Of a stretch of 64,000 nt of DNA, positions 26,470 to 42,900 are shown one piece after another. The position numbers and the translations under genes are program-made. The stretch spans positions 476,501-540,500 of the forward strand of contig JBBPEB010000032.1 of the NCBI GenBank assembly GCA_039096225.1, given 5' to 3'. The first letter of the stretch is position 1; the number at the start of each line of letters is the position of its first letter. This stretch comes from Blastocystis sp. Blastoise (taxonomy: Eukaryota > Sar > Bigyra > Opalinata > Blastocystidae). The notes beneath the pieces are model-generated. The model saw nothing but the letters and a program-made list of their open reading frames with translations, had not been told where the DNA came from and did not search any database.

Positions 26470-27272
26470 CACCATTAGTATCTCCAGAAAGTAGTTTACT
26501 TCCATCATAACTCAAAGATAATCTATATAATAATAATAATAATAATACTATTAATACTATTAATATATATATATACTGTGTAATTGGTGATTTGTGTCCT
26601 AATAATTCAGAAAGATAACTATCTGCATTTGAATTCTACAATATAATAATATTATATAATAATAATATTACTATTATATATACTGTTTGTTGATTATTCA
26701 TATTTATAGTTGTATATGTATTTTGTATATTATTGATATTACTTTGAGATATATTTAATACATAGATCATATTATTGGTGCAACCAATAAAAATCATCGT
26801 TTCATTTGGAGATAAGCATATCTATAGTATTTATATATATATATTTATATATCATTATATATATATACACATTTAACAGAGGCAGGTAATGTATATGTAT
26901 ATATACAATTAAATGTATATATATCCCAAATCTTTACAGTCATATCCATACTACTACTAATAATATAAGCTATATATTAATAATAATAAACATTATAATA
27001 AGTATAATAAATATAATAAGTATAATAATAAGTATAATAATAATAATAAGCATATTAATAATAAAAAAAAAAAATAATAATAATAATAATATATACAATT
27101 CTTTCCTTTTCCTACTATAAGTCCAGTAACTGGTAAACTGTGTTCACCACCACTGTGAAGAGGAAGAATATTATTGGTTGATGAAGTATTTGATGAATCC
27201 CCGTGGGAATTAGAATGAATATTTTGAGGCATAAAGATATCTGCCATAGACCAAGAACGAATTAAACCATCC

Positions 27273-27317
<45 letters not shown>

Positions 27318-28069
27318 GTGATAATAATAGTGATATAATATATAATAATAATAATATTACATACAGCACCTCCTGAAAGTAAAATTCCCGCTGAATTCAT
27401 AAAATGTAAAACAGTTACACTCTTATAATGAGCTTCAAATGAAGTTAATAACTCACCTGATTGTAAAGACCAAATATAACTATATAAATATATATATATA
27501 TATATTAAAAATAAAATAATAATAATATTGAAAAAACAAACAAATAATTGACTAATTAGAGATAATAATTATATTTAAAAAAATACATTCTACCAGAAAT
27601 ACTCCCAACAAATAAATAAACACCATCTTCACTAACACATGAGGCACTCATCTATATAAATTTTATTTCTAAATAACTTATCATAATAACTAGAAAATAA
27701 TTTTATTTTCAATGTTTTATGAAAATAAACGAATCAAAATTATGAAATAGAACTAAAAAATATACTTTTTCACTTAAACTACACTTGAAGACTGGCTGAA
27801 TTTTACCCCATTTATATAAATTAATTGCATTTCTATTAGATTGTAAAGAAACGAAACCAGTTTGGATAATTGAAAAAGGAGACGAACATTTATTTGTGAT
27901 TAAACTTAAGCCTATGTTTGCAATCACAAAGAGATATTATATATCTATAAATACCTCCTTGAGGCATGAAAGCTTCTTTGAATTGAAAGATAGTACTAGC
28001 AGATTCAGGCTCAATGATACTGACAGTGTCTTCCTTCTCAGAAGAAGCTAATATAACTTCTTGAAACAT
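25653..28069 (-). CDS. WDR18: WDR18/IPI3 WD40 protein of the Rix1 ribosome-maturation complex
   Basis: Exons 28069..27955, 27911..27766, 27651..27587, 27479..27365, 27271..27097, 26969..26869, 26821..26684, 26635..26577, 26522..26242, 26113..26063, 25888..25653. Family landmarks in order: IWSLQSGELLTSFEAHYKSV, LLSGGADGLIRSWSM, the HSLPVTGLIVGKGK segment typical of WDR18, SSSMDMTVKIWD, LPASVKCICLSPNE, ELLGHKSPITQLSLSYDG. A C-terminal coiled coil (RIKELEKQVQLLTEANNQW) also fits IPI3. With Rix1/PELP1 and Ipi1/TEX10 it acts on pre-60S particles in the nucleolus; DDX27 next door works on the same particle. Inside 26522..26242 the WD strand GDIY...IWDVL is split by about 120 nt of (TA)n that stays open but has no usable AG. 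Confidence 0.88.
26341..26469. repeat. (TA)n tract inside the WDR18 coding frame
   Basis: Two (TA)n runs (26341-26374, 26407-26456) separated by TTATTATTATTATATGAATATC. On the gene strand the whole stretch reads in frame as Ile-Tyr repeats between the halves of one WD40 strand. Confidence 0.8.
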
Positions 28070-28709
28070 CTTGTGTGATTTATATATGAAAAAAAGAAAT
28101 GATTAAAAATACTCTCTATTATTTCTGTTTCTTCACTGTTTCTTACTCTTTTCCCATAAATAAAAATTTCACTGGCATTTTCTAAAAAAAATTGTTTTCA
28201 AGAAATTCGTAGTTTCTCACTACAAATAAAAAAATAATCGTTGTTTTTTTTCTTTGGAGATAAACTTATTTATTTATTGAATATAAAATGTTTTTTACTT
28301 ATTGAATTGTAAAAAGGATATTCAAATGATATTGGTATTTATGTGAAATGGTTTTTTCAAATTTTTATTACAAGAATTAGTCACTAATTTATTAGTAGAT
28401 GAAGAACATTTGATTTGACTTTCTAAAATGTTTTAACATAGAATAAGATAATTAGGAATTTTATTAAATGCTTTTGAATACACACTTGCATAGCAAATTA
28501 TGAATAAAATGACCTAAAAAATGATAAGAATAAAAAACTATACAAAAAAAGTTAACAAATATTACATAAAAATATAACACGAACAAAGTGAATGAAAATA
28601 ACAAAAAGAAAAGACAATTAAATGTTTAAAAAAAAAATAGATACGATAAAATGAATATATGACTGAAAAAAATAGGAGTTAACAAAGAAAAAGAAATAAA
28701 AGTAACGAA
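28070..28709. other. Intergenic region between WDR18 and DDX27
   Basis: 640 bp on the promoter side of WDR18 and the 3' side of DDX27. No ORF or array. Confidence 0.5.
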
Positions 28710-32495
<3,786 letters not shown>

Positions 32496-32969
32496 TTTTT
32501 CTTGTCTCGGTTTATGAATAAGAATAAAGGAGCAAAAGAAATATTACTGTTTTATGGTTTTCATTTTTTTATAAATTTGGGAAATACCACGGTTTTTCTA
32601 TTCTTGATAAGGGAAAGAATGATTATAATCAAATTGAACAATTCTCGACTTTTTCTGTTGTGTATTTGAAGTATATATCATTAAGATTACTGATATTTAT
32701 TTGCTTGTGATGAAATCTCAATGTAAACACAAAACAACGGTATGAAATACGGTCATAACTAAAATGAAAAACAATAACAAGGAAAACGTGAAAAAAAAGA
32801 AATAAAAAACTATTTAAATAAGAGAAGACTCGATAGTCACAAAGATATATATTGTATTAGAATGAAATACTAGGAACATGTAAGGAATGAAAGCATGAAT
32901 TTGATAATTATATCTATATATATATTTGTATTTGAATAACATATAAAATAAAAGTAAAGAGTGAATGTA
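32496..32969. other. Intergenic region upstream of DDX27
   Basis: 474 bp, no ORF. ATACCACGGTTTTTC (32584-32598) lies about 90 bp upstream of the DDX27 start and matches the GC-rich motif family. Confidence 0.5.
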
Positions 32970-33227
32970 TCAATCGACTTTGAGTCTATTGATTTTATTT
33001 TGTGTATTAGATTCTGTACGTGGGATCATTCCAGCTTCTTTATCTTCATAGGGGACATTAATAAGAGGTGGATAGAATATGAAATAAAGCATAATACAAA
33101 AGAATATAAAGAAAAGAATATAGATAACATAGAGTCCAATGTTAGTATATAAATTATAAGTAGAAAGCCAATTAAATTTCAATAAGAAGATATCAGGAAG
33201 TTCATTTGGAGGTAGAAACGGATCTGG

Positions 33228-33283
<56 letters not shown>

Positions 33284-33715
33284 AAGAGAGACATAAATAT
33301 AATTAGAACCAGTTATAGAGGATAAATTTTAAAAACTACATATATATATACAGATAGGATGAACAGAGATAGATTGAATATCATTATTTTCAAGTTTCAC
33401 ATTGACTTCTAAGTGTTTAATATAGCTTCCAATACCATCTTGAATCATGAACCATTCAGATTCAAAATCTTGTTGAGAAAAAGAAATCATTGCTCTTAGT
33501 TGTGTATATTTTGTAACAGATAAATAGGCTTGAGGTTGAACTACAGACATACTTCGTCTTTTAAATGAAGGAAGAGTTTCTGGATTTAATTCAAACCATT
33601 CTGTTATTGTTTCACCATGCTGAAATCTTATTTTGATAGGCACTTTATCATCATAATGATATAAAGAAGCATTTGTGATATTCAATAATATCAGTAAAAA
33701 TACGACTGTATACAT
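32970..33715 (-). CDS. Unidentified type I membrane protein
   Basis: Exons 33715..33352 and 33223..32970 give 205 residues. MYTVVFLLILLNITNA is a signal peptide; I start at ATG 33715 rather than the upstream TTG. The luminal or extracellular part (about 20-145) is beta-rich with EWFELNPETLP and EWFMIQDGIGSYIKHLEV. One membrane span (about 155-180, IGLYVIYILFFIFFCIMLYF) is followed by a short polar tail ending RLKVD. No cysteine pattern or known motif stands out. An ER-resident accessory subunit is one guess, without direct support. It diverges from the WH1-like gene over 272 bp. Confidence 0.75.
33229..33281. repeat. (TA)n intron
   Basis: About 26 TA units directly upstream (on the gene strand) of acceptor TATTATCCAG in the type I membrane-protein gene. 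Confidence 0.9.
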
Positions 33716-33987
33716 TATACAAGACAAATAAGAAGAATGATCAAGAAAAGTACTATTTGTGGGAAAAAGTCAAACATAAACTGGAAACATCAAAATAATT
33801 ATTGGAAACGAATTGTTTTCCTGATTTTTCTATTTAATAGTATGTGCCGTATATTTTATTAGTAATGATTTCGTAACATCCATTATTTTCCGGAAGTCAG
33901 AAAGACATACAATTCTGATATAAATAAAAAATATATAAATATTTTATTTTACAATTCAGTCGATTAACGTATTAATTATAAACGATA

Positions 33988-34910
33988 ATGTCAACTTCAC
34001 CTACAGTACAGAAGCTCATTCAAGATAAAATTGGAATTTATTGTAGTCCATTATTTATCCATCCTTTGAAGATGTATTTGTCTTCAGTGAACTCTATTCA
34101 CAGTATTTAGTTTTTTTTAATTTGATATCACTTTATATTATGGTTTTAACGATTGTGTTTGAAATGTAACTACTGTTTTATTTCTAGATGGACAAGTTAA
34201 TTCTCCAATTGAAGGTTATGTTGTATTACTTATATCTAGAAAAACGAAGACACACTTTATTAAAATATTCCGTGAATCTAATTATGATATACAATTTGAA
34301 TTAGAATTGACCAAAAGTTTTAATATACAAGTTGTAGAAGAAGATAATTATCTTGTGTTTCTTCATTATGATAATTCTTTATATAATTTTGTTTTTCTGG
34401 ATAATAATCAAGGATATGATTTTTATATGAAAGTATGTAAATATTTTTTTTTATTATTTATTCTATTTTTTTTTTTTTGAGATTATTTTATCTGAATTTT
34501 TTTTATTGAATAAAAATGAATAATATATATAGTTAATAGATATTAATGATAAATTAAAAAAGAAAGATTCTATTGATCAACAAGTTGTCAATAAAAAGGA
34601 TAAAAAAGGCTTCTTTTCTTTATTTAAAGTATATATATATTTAGTGTATCTATTATATTATATATATATTTAAAGTAAAGATGTATATATTTATTTTTAT
34701 ATATTTCTATATTCATGTTCATTAAGTAATATATATATATATATATATAGAAAGGAAAGAAGATACATGAATCGACTCATCAGAACTCCCTAAAAATCAC
34801 CCTTCCTATGAATGTATATATATATATATATATAATTTATATAGTATAATAATATATATTTTGAACAAGTTCAACATTGGGACAATAATCAAATATCTGA
34901 TACTTTTGTA

Positions 34911-34962
<52 letters not shown>

Positions 34963-35346
34963 ATTATTATTATTATTATTATTAAATTTTCTTTATTAAA
35001 ACCATTATTTTTCAATAATAACAATTATCATTATAGAATTCTATTCCTTTTCAACGAGTTTCAATTGAACAACGTATATATATCTAAATAAAACTTTCAA
35101 TCTCTTTCTGATATTTATTTTCCATTTTTTTAAAATTAATATATTCTTATTATAGCCAGACAATCCGTTCCATTCAATTCATTAAGACTTTCAAAATTAA
35201 TATCTGATGAAGAATGGGATGAATATATTGCTTCTCTTGAATTTGATAAAAGTCCAACTTCTAGTTTCTCACTTCGTTCATCTTATGACAGTGACTTGAG
35301 AATTTCACTTCCTTTATCAATCTCAAGACCTAATCAATTATTATAA
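33988..35346 (+). CDS. WH1/EVH1-like protein with CRIB-like motif
   Basis: Exons 33988-34107, 34188-34434, about 34534-34629, about 34751-34813, about 34842-34904, 35039-35073, 35157-35346; about 270 residues. The N-terminal domain (about 15-125) has the strand pattern of a WH1/PH-like fold: GYVVLLISRKTKTHFIKIF, YLVFLHYDNSLYNFVFLD, then a closing helix YDFYMKLIDINDKL. KKGFFSLFKKGKK precedes ITLPMN...FEQVQHWD, which resembles the CRIB Rho-GTPase-binding motif (I-x-x-P-x-x-F-x-x-V-x-H). This is the order seen in WASP, but the proline-rich and VCA actin parts are missing. A Rho-family effector is an inference. Exon edges in the (TTA)n and (TA)n tracts are approximate. Confidence 0.5.
34911..34987. 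repeat. (TTA)n microsatellite, intron
   Basis: About 24 TTA units with one TAA interruption, between the HWDNNQ and SIPFQR exons of the WH1-like gene. Confidence 0.85.
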
Positions 35347-36116
35347 GCTTTTTTGCTTACCTCCACATTTTGTTTTTATTTCTTTCTATTTTGTTTATTC
35401 GTTTTGCTATAGTTAGTTTTACTCTTGTGTCATTCAATTGTTTTTCTTTCAACAAATGACATATTTTCTTTTTCAACATCATCTCTATTATTATAATTTA
35501 GTTTGTCTTTTATTTCTTTCCATGAATTGTCAATTATGTTTTTACTTTTTAGTTGTTTTTTGTCCTTTTTCTTGTTTTGTTAGTTAAATGACCTATCATC
35601 AGTATTTCTATTTATAGTGAAATCAAATACAACTATCACAGTCATCAACTGAACTATAAAAGTCGTGTCATTACATTCCTAAAAACATGAAGATACACTA
35701 TTCCCTATATTCTTACCCTTCTCACAGCAACTTGAAAACATCTTTGAAAACCATATAGTAGAGAATAACAAAAAACTGGACGAAGGAAAAATATAAAGAA
35801 CGGCTTGTTTGTCTATATAAAAATAATTCCCGTGAATAAAGTAAAAAAAGATCGGGATGACGTTCCTATAATCATCGATTGACACAATTACGATGACAAA
35901 CTGGTTCTTCTCGATTGTTTCCTTCTTTTTTATTTTTTTGACTAAAAGAGTAGAATCACTTTTTTTTCTTTTCTTTTGAAGGCGGATTCTAAACAGTTAG
36001 TTTTTTATCCGATACCCTGATCTGCACCTTCCATAGTGTATTGCTTTTATGTATTTTAAATTAGTTACGTGTGATTGTAAATTCTCTGCTGCTCAATTAA
36101 GCTATTCTTTGCACCA
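35347..36116. other. Intergenic region, no gene seen
   Basis: 770 bp between two plus-strand genes. T-rich first half. ATTCCCGTGAATAAAG (35826-35841) is a member of the GC-rich motif family. A 67-codon minus ORF (35885..35679) starts with GTG and shows no coding character. Confidence 0.5.
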
Positions 36117-37559
36117 ATGTCGGCACAATTAGTTGTGAAACCTATAGAAAAGATGGAAGAGCCTATTATTATAAAGAAATCGCTCAAATCTACCTCAAAC
36201 AAACCCCGGCGAAATGTTGTCGTCACTTCGCCACCTCCCATTAGAAGAAATAGAAGAGTCTCTTTTAATTTAGATGAAGATGTTGTAGACTTTAATCAAA
36301 ACGTATTTTTTGTTGCTAATTATTATTATTTTTTTGTAAATTTTTTAATGAAGTTTTTTATTCAATTTTTAAATATTAATTATATTTTTATTTAGTTACC
36401 TCCTCTATTAACATATCATAGAAAGCCAAGTACGGTTGGCAAAGTATATATTATTTATATTTATTTATAAAATTATACTTTTTTTTAGTTATTTAATTTT
36501 ATTTATTTTATTGTAATTCACAATATATATATATAGTTAAATTCTGACCAGATATATAATGAAGCTGTGTCACTACAATTACCTGTGAAGAATTCGGGAT
36601 ATAGTGATGAGAAATTACAAGAATTAATTCTTCACAAATGGTGTAAATTAATGATAAAAGAAATGGATCCATTTGATTTACATATCAATAATAAACAAGA
36701 TTCAAATACTATTGAGCAGCAATATAATTTATTTAAATCAATTATATATCCTTTTTATTTTTTATTTTTTTTAATTTATTTTTTTATTTTATTTTTTTAT
36801 TTATTTTTTAATTTATTTTTTAATTTATTTTTTTATTTATTTTTTTATTTTTTATTTTTTAATTTATTTTATTTAATTTGATGATTATAATTCAAAATAT
36901 AATCTTTAATTATAATTATGCGTGGTAGTATATTAAACCTATATGAATTATCGCTATATCCTCAGGAATGTTCTAAAGAAGAATTACAACGAATTATTGA
37001 AACTAAAAATATAAAAACAAAACATAATGATCGGTATGTTTATTATTATTATTATGTTTATGTTTATGTTTATGTTATTATTATTATTATTATATTTATA
37101 TTTATATTTATTATTTATTATAGTGAGGAAATGATTCAAGCTTTAGAAACTTATTATTTACAAACTTTACCTCGTATATATATATATATATATACATATA
37201 ACAATATATTTAATTATTCAATTACAGGAATGGAGCAATCAAATTATGAGTTCTCAAAGATTTTCTTTTCTCCCCGTGAATATTTTCAAGAGAAATATAA
37301 GAATAATAGTCCTTCAGATCTCTCTAGAGAAATTGAAAAATATGGAGAAAAAGCACCCAAAAAAATAGAAACTCGAAAAGAAACATTAATTACACTTATT
37401 GAAAAGAATATGAAGAATAGATTATATGATTCTTTTAAAGAAACCTTACAGAAATGCTTAAAGTATCGATTATTAGATATTGAAGGTGATATGAAAACCT
37501 TATTTATGCGTCTATATACATATAAAATAGACAACAAGGAAACTATTCTTGATGAATAA
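36117..37559 (+). CDS. Unidentified protein with PP1-docking RVxF motif
   Basis: Exons 36117-36302, 36396-36443, 36537-36745, 36920-37034, 37123-37174, 37229-37559. The basic N-terminus has PPPIRRNRRVSFNLDED, where RRVSF fits the RVxF docking motif of protein phosphatase 1. Helical segments follow (DEKLQELILHKWCKLMIKEM, KEELQRIIETKNIKTK, IQALETYYLQTLPRM, YFQEKYKNNSPSDL) with no membrane span. The family is not recognised. Exons 3 and 4 are joined across 174 nt that contain no GT at all; ATATCCTTTTT at 36746 is a perfect U12-type 5' site and TCTTTAAT before the 3' end resembles its branch element. The alternative is two genes, the second starting at ATG 36918. Confidence 0.55.
36746..36919 (+). 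other. Candidate U12-type intron with AT 5' end
   Basis: Starts ATATCCTTTTT, is T-rich throughout and ends TCTTTAATTATAATTAT before G|CGTGG. Both flanks carry AATTAT, so the exact cut is ambiguous. AC is not present at the 3' end, so it would be a non-standard AT-AT minor intron. Confidence 0.45.
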
Positions 37560-37846
37560 TATTTATTTTATTTTATTGTACTTTTTAATATATTTATATT
37601 TATTTTTTATTTGTTTTTTTTTTTATTGTTACTGGCTAATGTAGTATATTCTTTATTTGTTATTTATTTGATATTATAAACGGTGCAACACTCTTTTTTC
37701 TTTTCACCTTTTTCTTACCGTTATTGATGCTTAATCAACTCTTATGAGTTATGAGATTGCATTGTTTTGTATTATTTAAATATTTGATGACTTCAAAAAT
37801 ACTATCAACGAAATATAATAGAATCATAAATAACAATTTCATAATC

Positions 37847-38745
37847 ATGATATCTTTGAGACATTCAATTCAATCTCGTTACATTTCTTCGTTCATAAGA
37901 AGTGCTCAAACAAGTTCTACAAATCTAAAAACCCATAAGTCAAAATCATCTTCACAATGGCTTCGAAGACAAAGTCAAGATCCATTTGTTAAGAAGGTAT
38001 CTATCTATAATAATCTTTGAATATATAATAATATATAATCTATGATTTAGTCACAACAAGATGGATATCGATCTCGTGCAGCATATAAATTATTAGAAAT
38101 TGATCAAGTATTTGAATTTTGTATATATTTTGTAACTTAAATATGTATTTAGAAATATAAAATAATAAAGCCAAATTCATTTATTGTCGATTGTGGCTGT
38201 GCTCCAGGTAGTTGGTGTCAAGTTATGTTAAAAAAGAAACAAGTTCAAGACGATATATCTATAATAGGAATTGATTTACTTCCAATTAAACCACTTCAAG
38301 GTATGATTATAATTATTATTTTTATTATATAATATATATGATATATTATCTATAAATGATTATAGGTATGCATTTTATTCAAGGAGATTTCACATCTTCA
38401 TCTGTACAACAAAATTTATCATCTCTTCTTAATAATAGAAAAGTTAATTTAAGTATATATTGAAATATATTCTTTTGTTAATGAATATATTATTTTTTTT
38501 TTATATATTAAATAGATTTATTGTATATATTAGTTTTTTGTTATTTACTTTTAAATAATAAAAGTATATCCTATTCAATATGTATTAGTTACAAGTGATA
38601 TAGCTCCCTCCTTCTCAGGAAATCATAAAACAGATCATATTCGTCAAGTATATATTTATATATAACTATTCATTGATATTCTATGATAATACTATTATTA
38701 AATATTAATAATATTATAAATTATAATTGATATTATAATAATAAG

Positions 38746-38794
<49 letters not shown>

Positions 38795-38833
38795 TAAATA
38801 TAATAAATATAATAAATAATATAAATATAATAA

Positions 38834-38886
<53 letters not shown>

Positions 38887-39192
38887 GCATATCAACTATA
38901 TATAGATAGGATTATCAGAGAGTGTATTTGATTTCTCTTTGAATTATTTGGATACAAATGGTATATTACTAATGAAAGTGTTTCAAGGAACAGAATTACA
39001 ATCGTTTATAAATACATTAAAAAATCATTTTCAATCTGTATTCGTTTTCTTTTAATTGTTTTCATTTATTCTTTTTTTTTTAATTTTATTATATATATAT
39101 ATCATTAATATATATAGGTCATACAAATAAAGCCAAAAGCATCAAGAGATGAATCTTCTGAATTATATATTTTATGTAAAATACTAAAATAA
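37847..39192 (+). CDS. MRM2: Mitochondrial 2'-O-ribose rRNA methyltransferase (FtsJ/MRM2)
   Basis: Exons 37847-37996, 38051-38107, 38153-38300, 38366-38452, 38565-38647, 38906-39037, 39118-39192. The N-terminus MISLRHSIQSRYISSFIRS is a basic amphipathic targeting peptide; upstream in-frame ATGs at 37787 and 37751 are alternatives. FtsJ/RrmJ landmarks: SQWLRRQSQDPFVKK, RSRAAYKLLEID (catalytic Lys), SFIVDCGCAPGSWCQVML (SAM loop), VTSDIAPSFSGNHKTDH (catalytic Asp), GILLMKVFQG (catalytic Lys), SSELYILCK (catalytic Glu). It methylates the A-loop uridine of large-subunit mitochondrial rRNA. All introns are GT-AG. Confidence 0.93.
38737..38886. repeat. (TAA)n compound microsatellite, intron
   Basis: Two TAA runs flanking TATAAATATAATAAATA units, inside the MRM2 intron 38648-38905. 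Confidence 0.85.
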
Positions 39193-39388
39193 AACAACAA
39201 AACAAAAAAAAAGAATGAATAATCTTTAAAACAACACAATGAAACTAGTTCTATTTGTTTGAGAGAAAGAGCTTTTTTTAATGACAATTTTACAGTAGAC
39301 AATAATGATAAAATAGAAAACATATAAAATAATAATTAACATATACAAAGAAAATAAATATAAATATGACTACAATAAACTTTTAATC

Positions 39389-39994
39389 TTAATTATTGAG
39401 TTCTAATAATTTCTTAGCAAGATCTTCATATTTAATAGTATCTGTATTACATTTACAAGATTCTAAAACATCAGTAATTTGAATAGGTGTCAAAGGTTCA
39501 CCCAACTGACTCAAAATATTTCTCAATTCTTCTTTCTTTATATATCCAGTATTCGATATATCAAAGTGTCTAAAACAATCCATCAACTCAGTAAATGGAT
39601 CTAAAGATAATATACTATTATTAAAAATTTGAAAGAATAATAAAAAACACTCGAAACGAACGATTTCATATTTTTACATATTTATTAGAATATGGAATAC
39701 AAATATACTAACACTTTCTTGTTTGATACTAAGAATAATTTGGATTAGAATGTCAAAAGTCACATTTTCATCACCTTTACGACATTGTTTAAGAACATCT
39801 TTGAAACAATTATCTGTGGGAGCTAATCCTATAGCACGTACAATCAATTTTGCTTCATTATCAGGAATAGTTCCAGAGTTATTTGTATCAAACATATCAA
39901 AATATGTTTTTGCTAAGTTTGTCTACATGATAATAGAAGATATACTTATAAATCATAACTACTATACTTGTTCTGGTGTTAATACAGAAGACAT
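39389..39994 (-). CDS. Calmodulin-like EF-hand protein (myosin light chain or centrin type)
   Basis: Exons 39994..39968, 39922..39709, 39600..39389 give 150 residues, the calmodulin length. Four EF-hand positions, two with full calcium ligands: DTNNSGTIPDNE (EF1) and DISNTGYIKKEE (EF3). EF2 (RKGDENVTFDIL) and EF4 (CKCNTDTIKYED) are degenerate. This mix is common in essential myosin light chains and in diverged calmodulins. Start MSSVLTPEQ matches the calmodulin-family N-terminus. It lies tail to tail with MRM2 (197 bp). Confidence 0.85.
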
Positions 39995-42900
39995 GATGAA
40001 AAAAAAGAAATAAAATGAATTGAATCCAAGAATACTAAAAATTTAAAAATAAATCAAGTAAGAAAATGATTTCTTAAAAAGTAAAACAAGTTTCATTTTT
40101 ATTTTTTAGATATCATTTATATGCTTGCATATTTATTCATTATAAAATTTTTATTAGGAAGCTAATATTGATGAGGATATATATAAGTACTTTAGAGAAT
40201 AGTATTCGTTGATTAAAGAATTTGAATCACTATTACTTGTTGAAATTTTTATTTTAAAGCAATAAGCCATATAACCGAGAGCTACAAAAGTAATCATATA
40301 CTACTTATTCGATTGAAATATGTTCTATAAAGATGATTCATGTTTCGTTTCTTAATATCCGACAGTTTCAGTATTTGATTATTGAAGCTTATAGATTTAT
40401 TGAATGATATTTGTGGTAAAATACAATAAACACTAAGATATAATTTTCAATTGTTTATTATTACTCTATATAGCCTTCTTATATTGTTTATATTAATTAC
40501 AGAGGACTAAAACTATGATTTTTTGTGTGAGTGGCGTAAGAAGAATGGAAATTTAAAAAAATGTCATTGTGATTATTAAAAAAAAATGAAAAAAAGAAAA
40601 GAAAATTAACAAATTCACTACTTTGATTCTATAAATGATATAAATAATTCATCACAATGAATAGTCACAACAAAACAAGAGAAAACAAACAATCCATAAT
40701 ATGTAGAGGATTATAAACCAGACATATTCATAAATAATCAAGAACAACGAACAATAGGAATAGGAATGGAAATGAATTAGATAAGTTTTCTATTCCAAAT
40801 AAAAAACTAAATAATAAAATTTATTTAGATAACAAATAGTGTACAAAATATAAAAGATAAAAAAAAAAAGAATTACAAAGAATCTTATCATAAATTACAG
40901 ATAATAATTGTTGAAGTAACTTTAATAGTACAATATATATAATAATGATATTTAGAGAACAAATAATTTAATAATTATAGTATAAAGAGTAACTATTAAG
41001 AATGAGATAATAAGATATATTTATATAAAACATTTATAAAAATGTATAGAATATAGAGTAGACAAGGTAGTTTAGTTGCATAAGATAATTATATAAAATA
41101 CAGAGAAAGATAATTATATAAAATATAGAGAAAGATAATTTTATAAAATACAGAGAAAGATAATTTTATAAAATATAAAGATAATTATAAATGAATGAAC
41201 AAGAATTACTTTTATATATACATATATGTAACTATTATTCAATATATATATATATGTTAATGAACAGATAACAGAATAACAATATAAAACAAACATCAAA
41301 TAAACAAATTAATATAAAAAAGATTGAGAGAGTATAAATTGAAAAAATAAATAATAGTTACATATATATATATAATCTATAATAATAAAAAACTATATAA
41401 TAATAAGAATGAAAGATAAGATCTTTTCTATAGTGTTTTAAAATAGCCAAGTGATTTGAAAAACCAATTGTTGAAGACATTATATAAAACGAGAAAAACA
41501 GTATATAATCCAAAATAGTATTAAAGAAATGACTATTATTATAAAAAAGAAAAGAATGAGATTCTATATATATATATATAATCATTTAAATGAAGTATAA
41601 ATAATGAAAACTGTAAATAGTTCTTAAAAAATAGTCTAACAAAAAAGAATAGAAAACAATGTTGAACAAGAAAAGAAATCAAAATCTACGTATAAGTAAC
41701 CATAAAAAATAAAGAATATATTTAAAAATAAATATATTTTTATAGTATATATATCGATATAGAATTGAATAGTATCATAGATTTCTAGTTAATATATAAA
41801 AATAGAACAAAAAAATATAACAAAGAACAAAAAGAACAATATTTTAAAACAATAAATTAATATATATATAGAACAAACATAAAATAAATCAAATAAAAAT
41901 AAAAGCGAAATAGTTGCATATGATAGAATATCTAATAATAGAATTATATATATTTTAATATTCTATTAAAAACATGAATATGGAAATAACAATAATTCTA
42001 TAAAAGAAAATTCATTTGAAATCAATGCAATATATATATATATATAGTTAAATATATATGAAGAGAAAGATAATAAATAAATAACAAAGTATAAAATAAT
42101 ATATAAAAAGAAAATTAAAAAATGAAAATGAATAGAATATGATGTTTTTATATTAAGAAAAAAAGTTCGAGAATAAATTTATTTATAAATAAAGAAACTT
42201 GCTTAAAGTATTAAAAAAAAAATTGAAAAATATATAAATAAATAATATATATATATACATAAATATAAATATTTACATATGTATATATAGCTAAGCAAAG
42301 AATATCCCAACATGAGTAAAAATGAATATATATATATATATATAGTTAAATATATATATAAAGAAGTAGAATAAACAATATTATAAATTTGTATAGTATA
42401 TATATATATAGAAGAATTGAATATATTAATAAAAATGAATAGAACTCTTTGAAATTAAAAGAATATAATATGTTTATATATATAATAATTTAAAATAAAT
42501 GAAAATATAATAATGAACAAGGTAATCTATATAGATTTCAAAGAGTATGAATATTCAATACATTAATAAATAAAAAATAAAACAATTCTTAGTGATATAT
42601 ATATATATAAATATAAATTTATAGGATAAAAAAAGATGAAAATCAAAAATGAAAATCCAAAAAGATTAGCATACAAAACAAAAAAAAATAAAAAACAAAA
42701 AAAAAAATAAAAAATAATAAAACAAAAAAATCAAAAAAAAAAAAGAATGAATACAAAATACTCATAATAAGCATTATTACATAGATAGAAGCACTATATG
42801 CTTTTATCTATAAAGAATATACACATAAAGAAATAATACATTTGAACAAATATATATGTATATAACAATAAATATGAAGATATAGAAATATAGTATAAAA

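Noticed and set aside
32970-33715. Naming as PIG-X/PBN1 or a TRAP subunit
   Set aside because: Topology fits, but no diagnostic residues are present.
35679-35885. 67-codon minus ORF
   Set aside because: Begins with GTG, composition typical of intergenic DNA, no motif.
38648-38905. TA-AG intron in MRM2 (off by one at GATAG|GATTATC)
   Set aside because: An ordinary acceptor TATATATAG|ATAGG lies four bases upstream and restores the frame.
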